This document shows positions 16,204 to 22,888 of a DNA stretch of 22,888 nucleotides, piece by piece. The notes under the pieces are model-generated. The model worked only from the letters and a program-made list of their open reading frames with translations, had not been told where the DNA came from and did no database searches. The stretch is from assembly GCA_002351925.1 (NCBI GenBank), contig DEHM01000014.1:4969-27856 (forward strand). Direction: 5' to 3'. Each line of letters starts with the position of its first letter. Positions within the stretch are counted from its first letter, which is position 1. The DNA is from Bacteroidales bacterium UBA2800. GTDB lineage: Bacteria; Bacteroidota; Bacteroidia; Bacteroidales; Paludibacteraceae. The translations under genes and the position numbers were made by a program.

Positions 16204-17271
16204 TCAATAGAGACGGTTGGCGAAATGGAGGAGGCTGTCCGGATCGTTGTTGAGGATGTGGATGAGATCCTCGAGCATTTCTTCGGGATGGACGACTCCT
16301 CGCTCCCAGAAATTGTTGGCACCGGAAGGCAGTCGTTGTTTGCGCCAGTTGTAGACCCGCCCATTCTGATAGGCACGGAACCACGTGTGTTTCTCGTCCA
16401 TCTCGGCGAGTTCTGCAAGGCTGTTGCCCCCTGCCCCAACCCAGACGTCGGCATCGTGGAAATAGCGGATGGTCTCTTCAATCGTGAGGGGAATAGATGT
16501 CTCGCGCTCAGACTGGTAGAAGGGATAGTCGGCTCCTGCATCACGGAAGAGGTAGGCCAGATAGTTACGTCCGGAGGGGACGTACCAGGTGCCACGAAAA
16601 TTGTTGCCGGACATAATAGAGCGCGATGTGCTCTGACCGGCTTCGCCTGTAGGACCGCTGACGCTACTGGATTGCTGCGCTGTAAGATTCAGGTATTTGG
16701 TTTCCACCTCGTGGAAGACAGAGTCGGCTTGGGGGAGTCGGCCGGTGAGAGCACCGAGGACACGTATCCATTCGGCTCGCGCGAGGGGTGACTCTTCCTG
16801 CCACTCGTTGATATAGATGATAGGCACGCCGAGGCGCTCAAGGCGAGCGGCTTCGAGGTTGTCGTACTGCCCGTAGTTGACAGCCAGGAGTATGTCGAGA
16901 TTGGCCTGGAGGACTCGCTCGGCACTGGGTTTCATACTATCACCAAGGTCCACCTCATCGCCCTTGACGGGCGTATAGATGAGTTCGGGATTGCAGACTG
17001 CCGCAAGACAATCGATGGCATCGATGGCATAGAGGAATCCGACCTGCACAGTAGACATCGTGCCGATACGGCGGAGCGGCTCACGCAGACAGAGGCGCTG
17101 GTAGGGCTGGAAGACCTCAACCACCACGCCGCTGTCGGTAGGCGTAAGCTGAAAGCCCGTAGCGTATTTGTTGCTAACAGGGAGCGTACTGTGCTCAGTA
17201 GGCTGTTTGGCACAACCTACTAAGCATAGTACTGTTAGACCGGCTATAAATAGCCTGTTAGACCGTTTCAC
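16204..17271 (-). CDS. BtuF-like periplasmic corrinoid-binding lipoprotein
   Basis: A 355-residue protein with a lipobox LVGC (C20), so it should be a lipoprotein, probably facing the periplasm. The rest fits the TroA/BtuF substrate-binding family (periplasmic binding protein class III): a YAIDAIDCLAAVCNPE first-lobe helix, NLDILLAVNYGQ, an INEWQEESPLARAEWIR helix, and the second lobe with SGNNFRGTWYVPSGRNYLAYLFRDAGADY and VWVGAGGNSLAEL. The riboswitch-controlled BtuB operon points to cobalamin; a siderophore is the alternative. The start codon is GTG, with no ATG upstream in frame, and it lies among 16-base repeats. A Ser/Gly-rich insertion SSSVSGPTGEAGQSTSRS sits between the lobes at about residues 200-220. 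No btuC or btuD is adjacent. Confidence 0.82.
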   Translation of the reverse strand: MKRSNRLFIAGLTVLCLVGCAKQPTEHSTLPVSNKYATGFQLTPTDSGVVVEVFQPYQRLCLREPLRRIGTMSTVQVGFLYAIDAIDCLAAVCNPELIYTPVKGDEVDLGDSMKPSAERVLQANLDILLAVNYGQYDNLEAARLERLGVPIIYINEWQEESPLARAEWIRVLGALTGRLPQADSVFHEVETKYLNLTAQQSSSVSGPTGEAGQSTSRSIMSGNNFRGTWYVPSGRNYLAYLFRDAGADYPFYQSERETSIPLTIEETIRYFHDADVWVGAGGNSLAELAEMDEKHTWFRAYQNGRVYNWRKQRLPSGANNFWERGVVHPEEMLEDLIHILNNDPDSLLHFANRLY

Positions 17272-17294
17272 TGTTAGATCGCTTCGCTGTTAGA
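17232..17294. repeat. Direct repeats at the start of the BtuF-like gene
   Basis: CTGTTAGA occurs four times at 17232, 17255, 17271 and 17287. The last three are spaced exactly 16 bases apart, and the first two of those units continue with the closely similar ACCGTTTC and ATCGCTTC, forming 16-base units of near-identical sequence. The array runs from the stop of the DUF4465 gene, over the GTG start, into the signal-peptide codons. Confidence 0.75.
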
Positions 17295-18104
17295 TTAGAA
17301 CTCAGTACCGAGCACATTGTATTCCTTCTCACCACGGATGATGAAGAGTTGACCATTGCGGAGCACCTTAACAGCCTTCACAGCAGCATTGGTGTTGCTG
17401 ATAGCCTCTGCCGGAGCCTCTGCGCCGAAGTTATCAATGCAGAAGTAAGCCGGAGTCGTCATGCCATATTCATTCTGCTTAGAGCTGCTCAAAACAAACG
17501 ATATCTCATCTACTTCTCCAAGACCGCTAAGGTCCACATACGTCCAATCAGCAATGTAGGAAGTACCCGTCGCCAAAGCAACATCTACCTTAGCATTCAC
17601 CTCCACACCATTCAAATAACCATGGACGGTCAGCTTAAACCAATCGTTCTCACCAAACGGAGCTCCTTGATCACTCGACATTCCATCACCATTCAGAATA
17701 GCGTTAACAACCCAAGCCGTATTGCATACATACATACCCGGAACGACTGCTTGCTCAAGGAGTTGAATATGGTCTAACCCTGTGTACGAATAGGTCCAAA
17801 CGAGAAAGTTATCGCCTTCATATGCGCCACCTTTTGCGGATTTGTCGCTGTCAGCATAGAAATCGTAGGTGTTACCGGTTTTGTTAGAAACGACGTTACC
17901 AAAATAGTAAACGCCTGACTCTCCATAATCCGCTACTTCTTGCTTAAAGTCAAAACTACCGCTCTGGATGGAACCGGTTGCATCGAGATGCAGCACACTT
18001 TCCGGTGCGCCGATTTCAACATCCTCGAAAGTAGCTACTTGCAGTTGAGCGAACATAGCGGTGCTCATCATTGCAGCCGCTGCAAAAAAGAAAATCTTTT
18101 TCAT
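17295..18104 (-). CDS. Secreted DUF4465 protein of the corrinoid-uptake operon
   Basis: The 269-residue protein has a clean signal peptide MKKIFFFAAAAMMSTAMFAQ with cleavage after residue 19 and no lipobox. The body, including ATFEDVEIGAPESVLHLD, SGSFDFKQE, YYFGNVVSN, FLVWTYSYTG and a C-terminal YFCIDNFGA, matches the DUF4465 family as I remember it. DUF4465 genes often lie beside BtuB and BtuG genes in Bacteroidetes. The function is not established; corrinoid binding at the surface is a reasonable guess. The last 25 residues, with KVLRNGQLFIIRG, resemble C-terminal sorting-like tails found on many secreted Bacteroidales proteins. It begins 33 bases after the propeller lipoprotein gene. Confidence 0.78.
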   Translation of the reverse strand: MKKIFFFAAAAMMSTAMFAQLQVATFEDVEIGAPESVLHLDATGSIQSGSFDFKQEVADYGESGVYYFGNVVSNKTGNTYDFYADSDKSAKGGAYEGDNFLVWTYSYTGLDHIQLLEQAVVPGMYVCNTAWVVNAILNGDGMSSDQGAPFGENDWFKLTVHGYLNGVEVNAKVDVALATGTSYIADWTYVDLSGLGEVDEISFVLSSSKQNEYGMTTPAYFCIDNFGAEAPAEAISNTNAAVKAVKVLRNGQLFIIRGEKEYNVLGTEF

Positions 18105-18137
18105 TTTGTTGTTGTTTTAAATTGTTAATAAAAAGGG

Positions 18138-20012
18138 TTAATTATTGATGTGTAAATCAATTGCTCCTGTTACTTCAGTACTGAGTTCTCCTGTCATACC
18201 GAGTATCTCATCGGAGGCATTGTAGACACGGACGAAATCAATTGTCGGCAGACTAACGGGATTTCCGTCCGCATCTACAGCCCATGATATATCAAATGAC
18301 GTTCCTTCGATATCGGTATTGGGTTTGTTGTCCACGTAGCCGTAGTCGAGGATCCGCTGGACGTTCTGTCCGCTAATGACCTGCGTCTGCGGTGCCAGTT
18401 TAGCGCCAGAGAGCGTGTACTGGTCTTCGCTTATCCACTGAGGGTAGTACGGATGGTTGTGGAAAGGATTTTGCAGCGTGTCTCCCTCTCGCGTATAGGT
18501 GCGGGTGAAAGCATGGTCGGTCGTCGGATCGTCGTACAGACAGCCTTTGAGTTCGTACCAGGGGTCATCCGGCAGACCATTCTTATTCATATCGCGACTG
18601 ACGAGCACGATGCCCGGTTCGGAACTACCGTATTCGGTAGAACCGGTCATATAGAAGGCATTGCCCAGTATCTGCAAGTCACGTCCTTCGAGGTTTTGCA
18701 CGGCGTGGTCGAAGCCGAAGGTGACATAGCCGCCCCAGCCGCCAAGCGTGATCATACCACCGGCATTGTTGGCAATAGACTGTTCACACTTACGGCACAT
18801 CGACTCGGCATTATCGCCCTCAACGTATTCGGGTAACTCGTTGACAAACTGTCCCATAGCAGGCAAGTACTCATATACCCGCGAGATATAGGGCGAACTC
18901 GGCTGAATAGGCGTGGTGTCTCCATGCAGATCGTATTCCTCGGCTATGCGACAGAGGTGCCCGGGGATATCGCCGGTGCGCGCCGTCCAATGTTCACGGC
19001 CGTCGTAACCATAGCAATGGAGCACTCCGGACGAGACGTAGTTCTTGGCGTCTGTGATATAGAGCGCATCGGCCGTTGCCAACAGCCCATAGGGATGTTC
19101 GTAGGAAGAGATATCAATCGGCTGGGTTTGTTCGCTATAGTCGATGGTAGAGAACGCCCTTAAGCGCTTGTTCTCACCATCCATGACATAGGCATTCGAG
19201 CCTTGTATCGCGATATTGGCACAAGGTGTCTCTATGTGCGGGCCGCCGATGATTACGACCTTAGGAGGAATATTCTTATAATTACCTTGGCAGCAGACCC
19301 ACAGATGCTTCCGGTTATCGACACGGATACGTGTCGGGTTGAGGCCCACGACAATTTTCTGTATCTCCGTAAAAGAGGCAAGATCGATGACGGAGACGGT
19401 GGAGTCGTAACGATCGGTGAGATAGCCACCGGAATTGACGACATAGAGTCTGTCGTCCACCACGCACAACTCATCGGGCTGATGGCCGACCTTGACTTCG
19501 CGTGTGATAGAGAGCGTAGCGGTGTCGATCTCATAGACTGAGCCGAGCATGTCGGGATCGGCGATGCTGCCGACGTAGGCGCTGACATAGGCTTTATCGC
19601 CGTGGAAAGCCACGTAGCGGCAGTTAGGTATGTCGACTTGCCCAATATGGCGAGAAAGATGATCCATTACCTCCAGCTTGTGGGAACAGTTGATGACGGC
19701 GTAGAGTCTTCCGCCGTAGAGCTGCAGGTCATTGCCCACATCGCCCAGTTCCTTGATCTGCTTAGGATTCTGCGCCCCATACCAATTGGCGTAATAGTCA
19801 CCGGCATAGAGGTTGAGATAGTCGAGACGGGCTTTATTAGAACCCATATTCCCCTCGCAGAGCACATAAAGCCCACCCTCACGCACCTCATCGGTGACGT
19901 GGGTTCCAATGGTAGGATAGACGATATCTTCGCCACGGCATCCTGTCAGGAGTACAGAGTACAGAATACAGAGTACAGACCAAGTTACTAATATCTGAAA
20001 GCGAGTGTGCAT
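18138..20012 (-). CDS. btuG: BtuG-like beta-propeller surface lipoprotein fused to a second surface-protein domain
   Basis: I set the start at the ATG at 20012 (MHTRFQILV), giving 624 residues. A further in-frame upstream extension of 47 residues has no signal peptide and lies inside the btuB gene. The lipobox LTGC (C25) predicts a surface lipoprotein. Residues about 36-370 contain YncE/DUF5074-like blades, such as GGLYVLCEGNMGSN, NDLQLYGGRLYAVIN and HQPDELCVVDDRLYVVNSGG, as in BtuG, which grips cobalamin over the BtuB barrel. Residues about 375-624 are a separate domain recognisable from Bacteroides 'cell surface proteins' of B12 loci: FGFDHAVQN, EPGIVLVSRDMNKNGLPDDPWYEL with a calcium-loop-like DMNKNGLPDD, and a C-terminal FVRVYNA. 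The gene overlaps the btuB end by 25 bases, so the two are coupled. Confidence 0.83.
   Translation of the reverse strand: MHTRFQILVTWSVLCILYSVLLTGCRGEDIVYPTIGTHVTDEVREGGLYVLCEGNMGSNKARLDYLNLYAGDYYANWYGAQNPKQIKELGDVGNDLQLYGGRLYAVINCSHKLEVMDHLSRHIGQVDIPNCRYVAFHGDKAYVSAYVGSIADPDMLGSVYEIDTATLSITREVKVGHQPDELCVVDDRLYVVNSGGYLTDRYDSTVSVIDLASFTEIQKIVVGLNPTRIRVDNRKHLWVCCQGNYKNIPPKVVIIGGPHIETPCANIAIQGSNAYVMDGENKRLRAFSTIDYSEQTQPIDISSYEHPYGLLATADALYITDAKNYVSSGVLHCYGYDGREHWTARTGDIPGHLCRIAEEYDLHGDTTPIQPSSPYISRVYEYLPAMGQFVNELPEYVEGDNAESMCRKCEQSIANNAGGMITLGGWGGYVTFGFDHAVQNLEGRDLQILGNAFYMTGSTEYGSSEPGIVLVSRDMNKNGLPDDPWYELKGCLYDDPTTDHAFTRTYTREGDTLQNPFHNHPYYPQWISEDQYTLSGAKLAPQTQVISGQNVQRILDYGYVDNKPNTDIEGTSFDISWAVDADGNPVSLPTIDFVRVYNASDEILGMTGELSTEVTGAIDLHINN
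19950..19977. repeat. Four-copy heptanucleotide tandem repeat in a signal-peptide coding sequence
   Basis: GAGTACA is repeated four times in direct tandem on the plus strand, at 19950, 19957, 19964 (as GAATACA) and 19971. It lies in the hydrophobic core of the signal peptide of the BtuG-like lipoprotein, where it encodes SVLCILYSVL. Because the unit is seven bases, gain or loss of one or two units would shift the frame. Confidence 0.9.
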
Positions 20013-21997
20013 CGTACGTTCTGTTTGGGCATCGGATAGTTTTGGATTACTTCGTAATCTTGTCCGAAGAGGTTGTTGATTTCCAGATTCGCTTTGAGCC
20101 AGTAGCGCCGGATATTCCATTCGCCATAGAGGGAGAGATCGTGGGTGTACCATGGCTGGACATAGTTGTAGACGGTGTTCTCCTGCTGGCAGTAGCGTTC
20201 GCCGGTATAGATAAACGAATAGTTGAAGCCATAATGGTCGCCGCGCCGGCTCTGCCAGTCGAATCCAAGGACGAAGCTGCCGCTATGACGCGGTATATAG
20301 GGTATCTGGTGGGTGTAGTAGGTGTCAGCCGGATTGGTATAGTCGCGTGCTTGCTGGAAGGTATAGTTGAGTCGGGTGCGAAGCGTGAAACGCAAAGGCA
20401 GATACCAGGATGCATCGGCATTGAGGTCGACACCATGTATCTTGACTGTGCCCAGGTTGAGCATCGTCCAACGGAACTGCTGTCCCTTAGGATAGGCGAT
20501 GATCTTATCCGTCACACGATTGTAATAGTAGGCGGCCGACAAAGCCAGATCATATACCTTAGCGGCCTTTCGATAGGCCAGTTCTACGGAGTGCTGGCGC
20601 GCTAACTCCGGACGGAGATTGGCATTACCCAGATCGGTGTAGTAGAGATCGTTGAAGGTAGGATAGCGATAACTCTGCTTGTAGAAAGCATTGATGCTGA
20701 GATCGATTTTCGGATAGGGACGGTAGGAGAGAAACACACCGGGCGTTACACGCGGCGTGTTCTGATCGACAGCCGTCATGAGCACAGAGGCCTGCAAGCG
20801 TATATACTCCCGAAAATTGAAGGCCGTAGCGGCTGAGAGCCAGTGGCTGTGGCGATAGAAATGTTCGGGAGCGGCATCGAGCAGAAGGTTCTCGCGTGCG
20901 AGTGCGTTGTACTGGTAGTCGTAAGCCAACGACATATCCCACCAGTTGAAGACCTGGAGGCGATTGGCAAAGGACAGATAGGCCTCCTGCTGGGTATAGC
21001 GGTTGTTGGCAGGAAGAAGGCGCTCGTCGTAGTTGCGATAGTGGGTGAAGTCGTTGGCGTACTTAAACAATACGCGTGTACTCCAGCGATTGAACCACTC
21101 GTCCTGCCACTGGGCCTGGACAAAAGTGTTGCGATCGGTGAGTCGTTCGCCATTTCGCCAGACGTTGTTGACGATGGCACCCGGTATGCCTCGATTGCTC
21201 CAATAGTTGTACACATGGAGTCGCCAGAAGCCGGTGTTGCTGTAGTAGTGGTGGAGTCCCATCTCGGCCCGCACGGCATTGATATCGCCGTTCTCCCGCA
21301 CAGCGGTAGTGTCGTAAGCCGTCTCTCCGGTAGGCAGCACACGGCGGTAACGGAAAGGATAGCGTCCGTTGGAATAGAGATACTCGGCATCGAGGGTGAG
21401 TGAGAGTGACTCCGTAAGGCGCAGGTCTACGCCCAACGCGGGATTAGCCAACGCGAACGAGCCTGCACGCATTTGCGCGCGTACGTGAATGCGTTCTCCC
21501 GCGCGGAAGTATGGGCGGCGTGTAGTGAGATAGATATTGCCCGCTGCGCCAAACTCTCGTGCGGACTGGAAGATATCGGATTTCTGGCCGTTGTAGAGCT
21601 CGACGGACTCGATGTTGTCCAGGGAGAAACGACCCAGATCGACTTGCCCGTTCTGGGCGTTGCCGAGTTGGATACCATTGTAGTACACCGCCGTGTGCTG
21701 GCTGCCCATCGAACGGATGTTGATCGTCTTGATACCTCCCACTCCGCCGTAGTCCTTGAGTTGGACGCCGGAGAAATAACGCAATGCATCGGCAACAGTG
21801 AGTACACTAAGCCGTTGCAGTTCTTCGCCTTTAAGGGTCTGGGGAACAATGATATCCTTGCTGAGCACGCGTGCCGTGACTTGTACCTCGTCGAGCCGGA
21901 AGTCGGAGGACACAGTATCGAGTACCGCCTCGCCAAGCGCGTAGGCAGCATGGGCACAGAGTGCAGCTAATAGTATGACAATCAGTCGTTTGGTCAT
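19988..21997 (-). CDS. btuB: BtuB-like TonB-dependent outer-membrane corrinoid receptor
   Basis: The 669-residue protein has a signal peptide (about 1-20), a possible TonB box around LDEVQVTAR (35-43) and a plug domain (about 45-160) with VADALRYFSGVQL, GIKTINIRSMGSQHTAVYYNGI and DNIESVELYNGQ. The rest is a 22-strand barrel ending in an aromatic strand CTLAFRY. Its short plug resembles BtuB-type importers more than SusC, because no carboxypeptidase-like N-terminal domain is present. The riboswitch directly upstream and the BtuG-like lipoprotein downstream identify corrinoids as the substrate. It is the first gene of the operon. The ATG at 21997 is preceded by a small hairpin in the leader. 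Confidence 0.92.
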   Translation of the reverse strand: MTKRLIVILLAALCAHAAYALGEAVLDTVSSDFRLDEVQVTARVLSKDIIVPQTLKGEELQRLSVLTVADALRYFSGVQLKDYGGVGGIKTINIRSMGSQHTAVYYNGIQLGNAQNGQVDLGRFSLDNIESVELYNGQKSDIFQSAREFGAAGNIYLTTRRPYFRAGERIHVRAQMRAGSFALANPALGVDLRLTESLSLTLDAEYLYSNGRYPFRYRRVLPTGETAYDTTAVRENGDINAVRAEMGLHHYYSNTGFWRLHVYNYWSNRGIPGAIVNNVWRNGERLTDRNTFVQAQWQDEWFNRWSTRVLFKYANDFTHYRNYDERLLPANNRYTQQEAYLSFANRLQVFNWWDMSLAYDYQYNALARENLLLDAAPEHFYRHSHWLSAATAFNFREYIRLQASVLMTAVDQNTPRVTPGVFLSYRPYPKIDLSINAFYKQSYRYPTFNDLYYTDLGNANLRPELARQHSVELAYRKAAKVYDLALSAAYYYNRVTDKIIAYPKGQQFRWTMLNLGTVKIHGVDLNADASWYLPLRFTLRTRLNYTFQQARDYTNPADTYYTHQIPYIPRHSGSFVLGFDWQSRRGDHYGFNYSFIYTGERYCQQENTVYNYVQPWYTHDLSLYGEWNIRRYWLKANLEINNLFGQDYEVIQNYPMPKQNVRCTLAFRY

Positions 21998-22003
21998 TGT
22001 TTC

Positions 22004-22021
22004 GTCCTAATCCAGGAGGAC
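22004..22021 (-). promoter_or_regulatory. Hairpin next to the btuB start, possible riboswitch expression platform
   Basis: On the minus strand GTCCT (22021-22017) and AGGAC (22008-22004) form a 5-bp stem with loop CCTGGATT, ending six bases before the btuB ATG. Its place between the aptamer and the start codon fits control of translation initiation. The stem is short and the regulatory role is inferred. Confidence 0.4.
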
Positions 22022-22039
22022 TACTCAATCGAGGCAAAG

Positions 22040-22134
22040 CATAAGCGATCTGACTTAGGCCGAGAGGCCATCACAGTTGCCGGTCAGTCCGGGATTCTCA
22101 CCCGAGTTCTCTTATTTCTTTGCGGGGTCGGTCG
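22040..22134 (-). promoter_or_regulatory. Cobalamin riboswitch controlling the btuB operon
   Basis: On the minus strand the conserved core is readable in order. First comes AAGAGAACTCGGGTGAGAAT, matching the usual AAnnGGGAA-GTG-AAT block. Next is CCCGGACTGACCGGCAACTG, holding the invariant GCAACTGT (22080-22073). A GGCC-TCTC-GGCC hairpin (22069-22058) follows, and then a B12-box-like AAGTCAGATCGC. The closing helix can form between CGACCGAC (22134-22127) and GTCAGATCG (22054-22046), though with an internal loop. Adenosylcobalamin or another corrinoid should shut down the operon when bound. The 5' strand lies inside the last codons of the DUF1846 gene. Confidence 0.85.
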
Positions 22135-22888
22135 TTAAATCTATTCCAAGTTTCTTAAATGTCTTCCAATCCACCTGTTTGAGCATGACGGTGGAGTGCG
22201 CCTGGCATCCTTTGAGGAGCGGCAAGGTCTCGAGAGCACGACGACAGTTCTCGTCCTGCAGCGAGAGGACGGAGAGCGCCACGAGTACCTCGTCGGTATG
22301 CAGACGCGGGTTCTTACCGTGCAGGTAGCTGATCTTGGTCTGCTGGATCGGTTCGATGATGTTCTCCGGAATGAGTCGCACACTATGGTCTATACCCGCC
22401 AATTCCTTCATCGCGTTGAGCAAGAGTGCAGCCGACGAGCCCAGCAAATCTCCGGCTTCGGCGGTGATGATTCGTCCGTCGGGCAGTTCTATAGCTGCCG
22501 CATGAGAGAAAGTGCCGTCGTGTTGCGCACCGGAGAGCGCACGCCGCTCTCGAGCAGCCACCGTCGTACGACGATAGGCGGTATTGATGCCCACTTGCTG
22601 CTGCAAGAGTGCGAGCTTCTTGATCTCCGCGTCGTTGCACCTTCCGTTAGCCAAGTGGCATACAGCCTGGAAATAGCGGCGTATGATCTCCTGTTTGCTG
22701 GCTTCGCGCACTGCATCATCATCGCTGATACAGAAGCCCACCATATTCACTCCCATGTCGGTGGGTGATTTATAGGGGCTGGAGCCGTAGATGGAGGTGA
22801 AGAGTGCGTCGAGGACGGGATATATCTCCACATCGCGGTTGTAGTTAACGGCAGTCTTGCCGTATGCCTCGAGGTGGAAGGGGTCGAT
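22112..22888 (-). CDS. DUF1846 family protein (partial, N-terminus off the right edge)
   Basis: The open frame continues to the right edge, giving 258 codons before the stop; a GTG at 22831 is internal. The first visible residues, IDPFHLEAYGKTAVNYNRDV, together with SPYKSPTDMGVNMVGFCI and RRYFQA, match the C-terminal half of DUF1846 proteins, which are about 500 residues and found in Firmicutes and Bacteroidetes. The family has no firmly established activity that I can name. The stop codon lies inside the cobalamin riboswitch, so its mRNA 3' end may run into the btuB leader. There is no visible terminator between them. Confidence 0.85.
   Translation of the reverse strand: MDPFHLEAYGKTAVNYNRDVEIYPVLDALFTSIYGSSPYKSPTDMGVNMVGFCISDDDAVREASKQEIIRRYFQAVCHLANGRCNDAEIKKLALLQQQVGINTAYRRTTVAARERRALSGAQHDGTFSHAAAIELPDGRIITAEAGDLLGSSAALLLNAMKELAGIDHSVRLIPENIIEPIQQTKISYLHGKNPRLHTDEVLVALSVLSLQDENCRRALETLPLLKGCQAHSTVMLKQVDWKTFKKLGIDLTTDPAKK

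Noticed and set aside
20013..20153. A 47-residue N-terminal extension of the BtuG-like protein
   Set aside because: It is inside the btuB coding sequence and would bury a perfect lipoprotein signal peptide that starts at 20012.
1..22888. CRISPR array, tRNA, rRNA, insertion sequence or prophage
   Set aside because: No spaced palindromic repeats, cloverleaf-like sequences or transposase-like proteins were seen by reading; tRNA and small RNA genes could still be missed without a dedicated search.

Overview
This window looks like chromosomal DNA of a bacterium of the order Bacteroidales, possibly assembled from a metagenome. The signs are Bacteroidetes-type promoters (a -33 TTG and a -7 TAnnTTTG, with hardly any Shine-Dalgarno sequences), a class III fructose-1,6-bisphosphatase, a type III glutamine synthetase (GlnN), the LL-diaminopimelate aminotransferase route to lysine and peptidoglycan, and a surface cobalamin-capture locus of the Bacteroides BtuB/BtuG kind. 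I do not name a genus. Gene density is very high and almost every gap is under 110 bases. I saw no insertion sequence, prophage, CRISPR array, tRNA or rRNA.

Layout. 1-3347 (minus): a type I restriction-modification operon, hsdR followed three bases later by hsdM, which runs off the left edge. 3348-3671: the only gap over 300 bases. It holds back-to-back promoters for hsdR (minus) and fbp (plus), each with a long leader. 3672-5675 (plus): fbp, the only plus-strand gene, ending four bases from convergent glmS. 5680-11684 (minus): a four-gene operon glnN-dapF-dapL-glmS with 1-base overlaps or short gaps. It couples ammonia assimilation into glutamine with two peptidoglycan precursors, meso-diaminopimelate and glucosamine-6-phosphate. 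11776-13383 (minus): an AsmA-like envelope protein whose promoter predicts a leaderless mRNA. 13426-13459: a strong terminator hairpin. 13480-16094 (minus): yifB/comM, bcp and rubrerythrin, probably one transcript started at the yifB promoter.

16204-21997 (minus): a predicted corrinoid-uptake operon. From the promoter side it holds a cobalamin riboswitch (about 22040-22134), a BtuB-like TonB receptor, a large surface lipoprotein that joins a BtuG-like beta-propeller to a second surface domain, a secreted DUF4465 protein, and a BtuF-like periplasmic binding lipoprotein. Corrinoid would be caught at the surface, passed through the TonB barrel and handed to the binding protein. The inner-membrane ABC permease and ATPase are not in the window. 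22112-22888: the C-terminal part of a DUF1846 protein whose last codons overlap the riboswitch aptamer.

The most notable points are the propeller fusion; a four-copy heptanucleotide repeat inside that lipoprotein's signal peptide, a possible phase-variation site; the riboswitch embedded in the upstream gene's end; a shared extended -33 sequence across five promoters; and a possibly structured leader before fbp. No wholly new system is proven. All homology statements come from recognising protein families by eye, not from a search.
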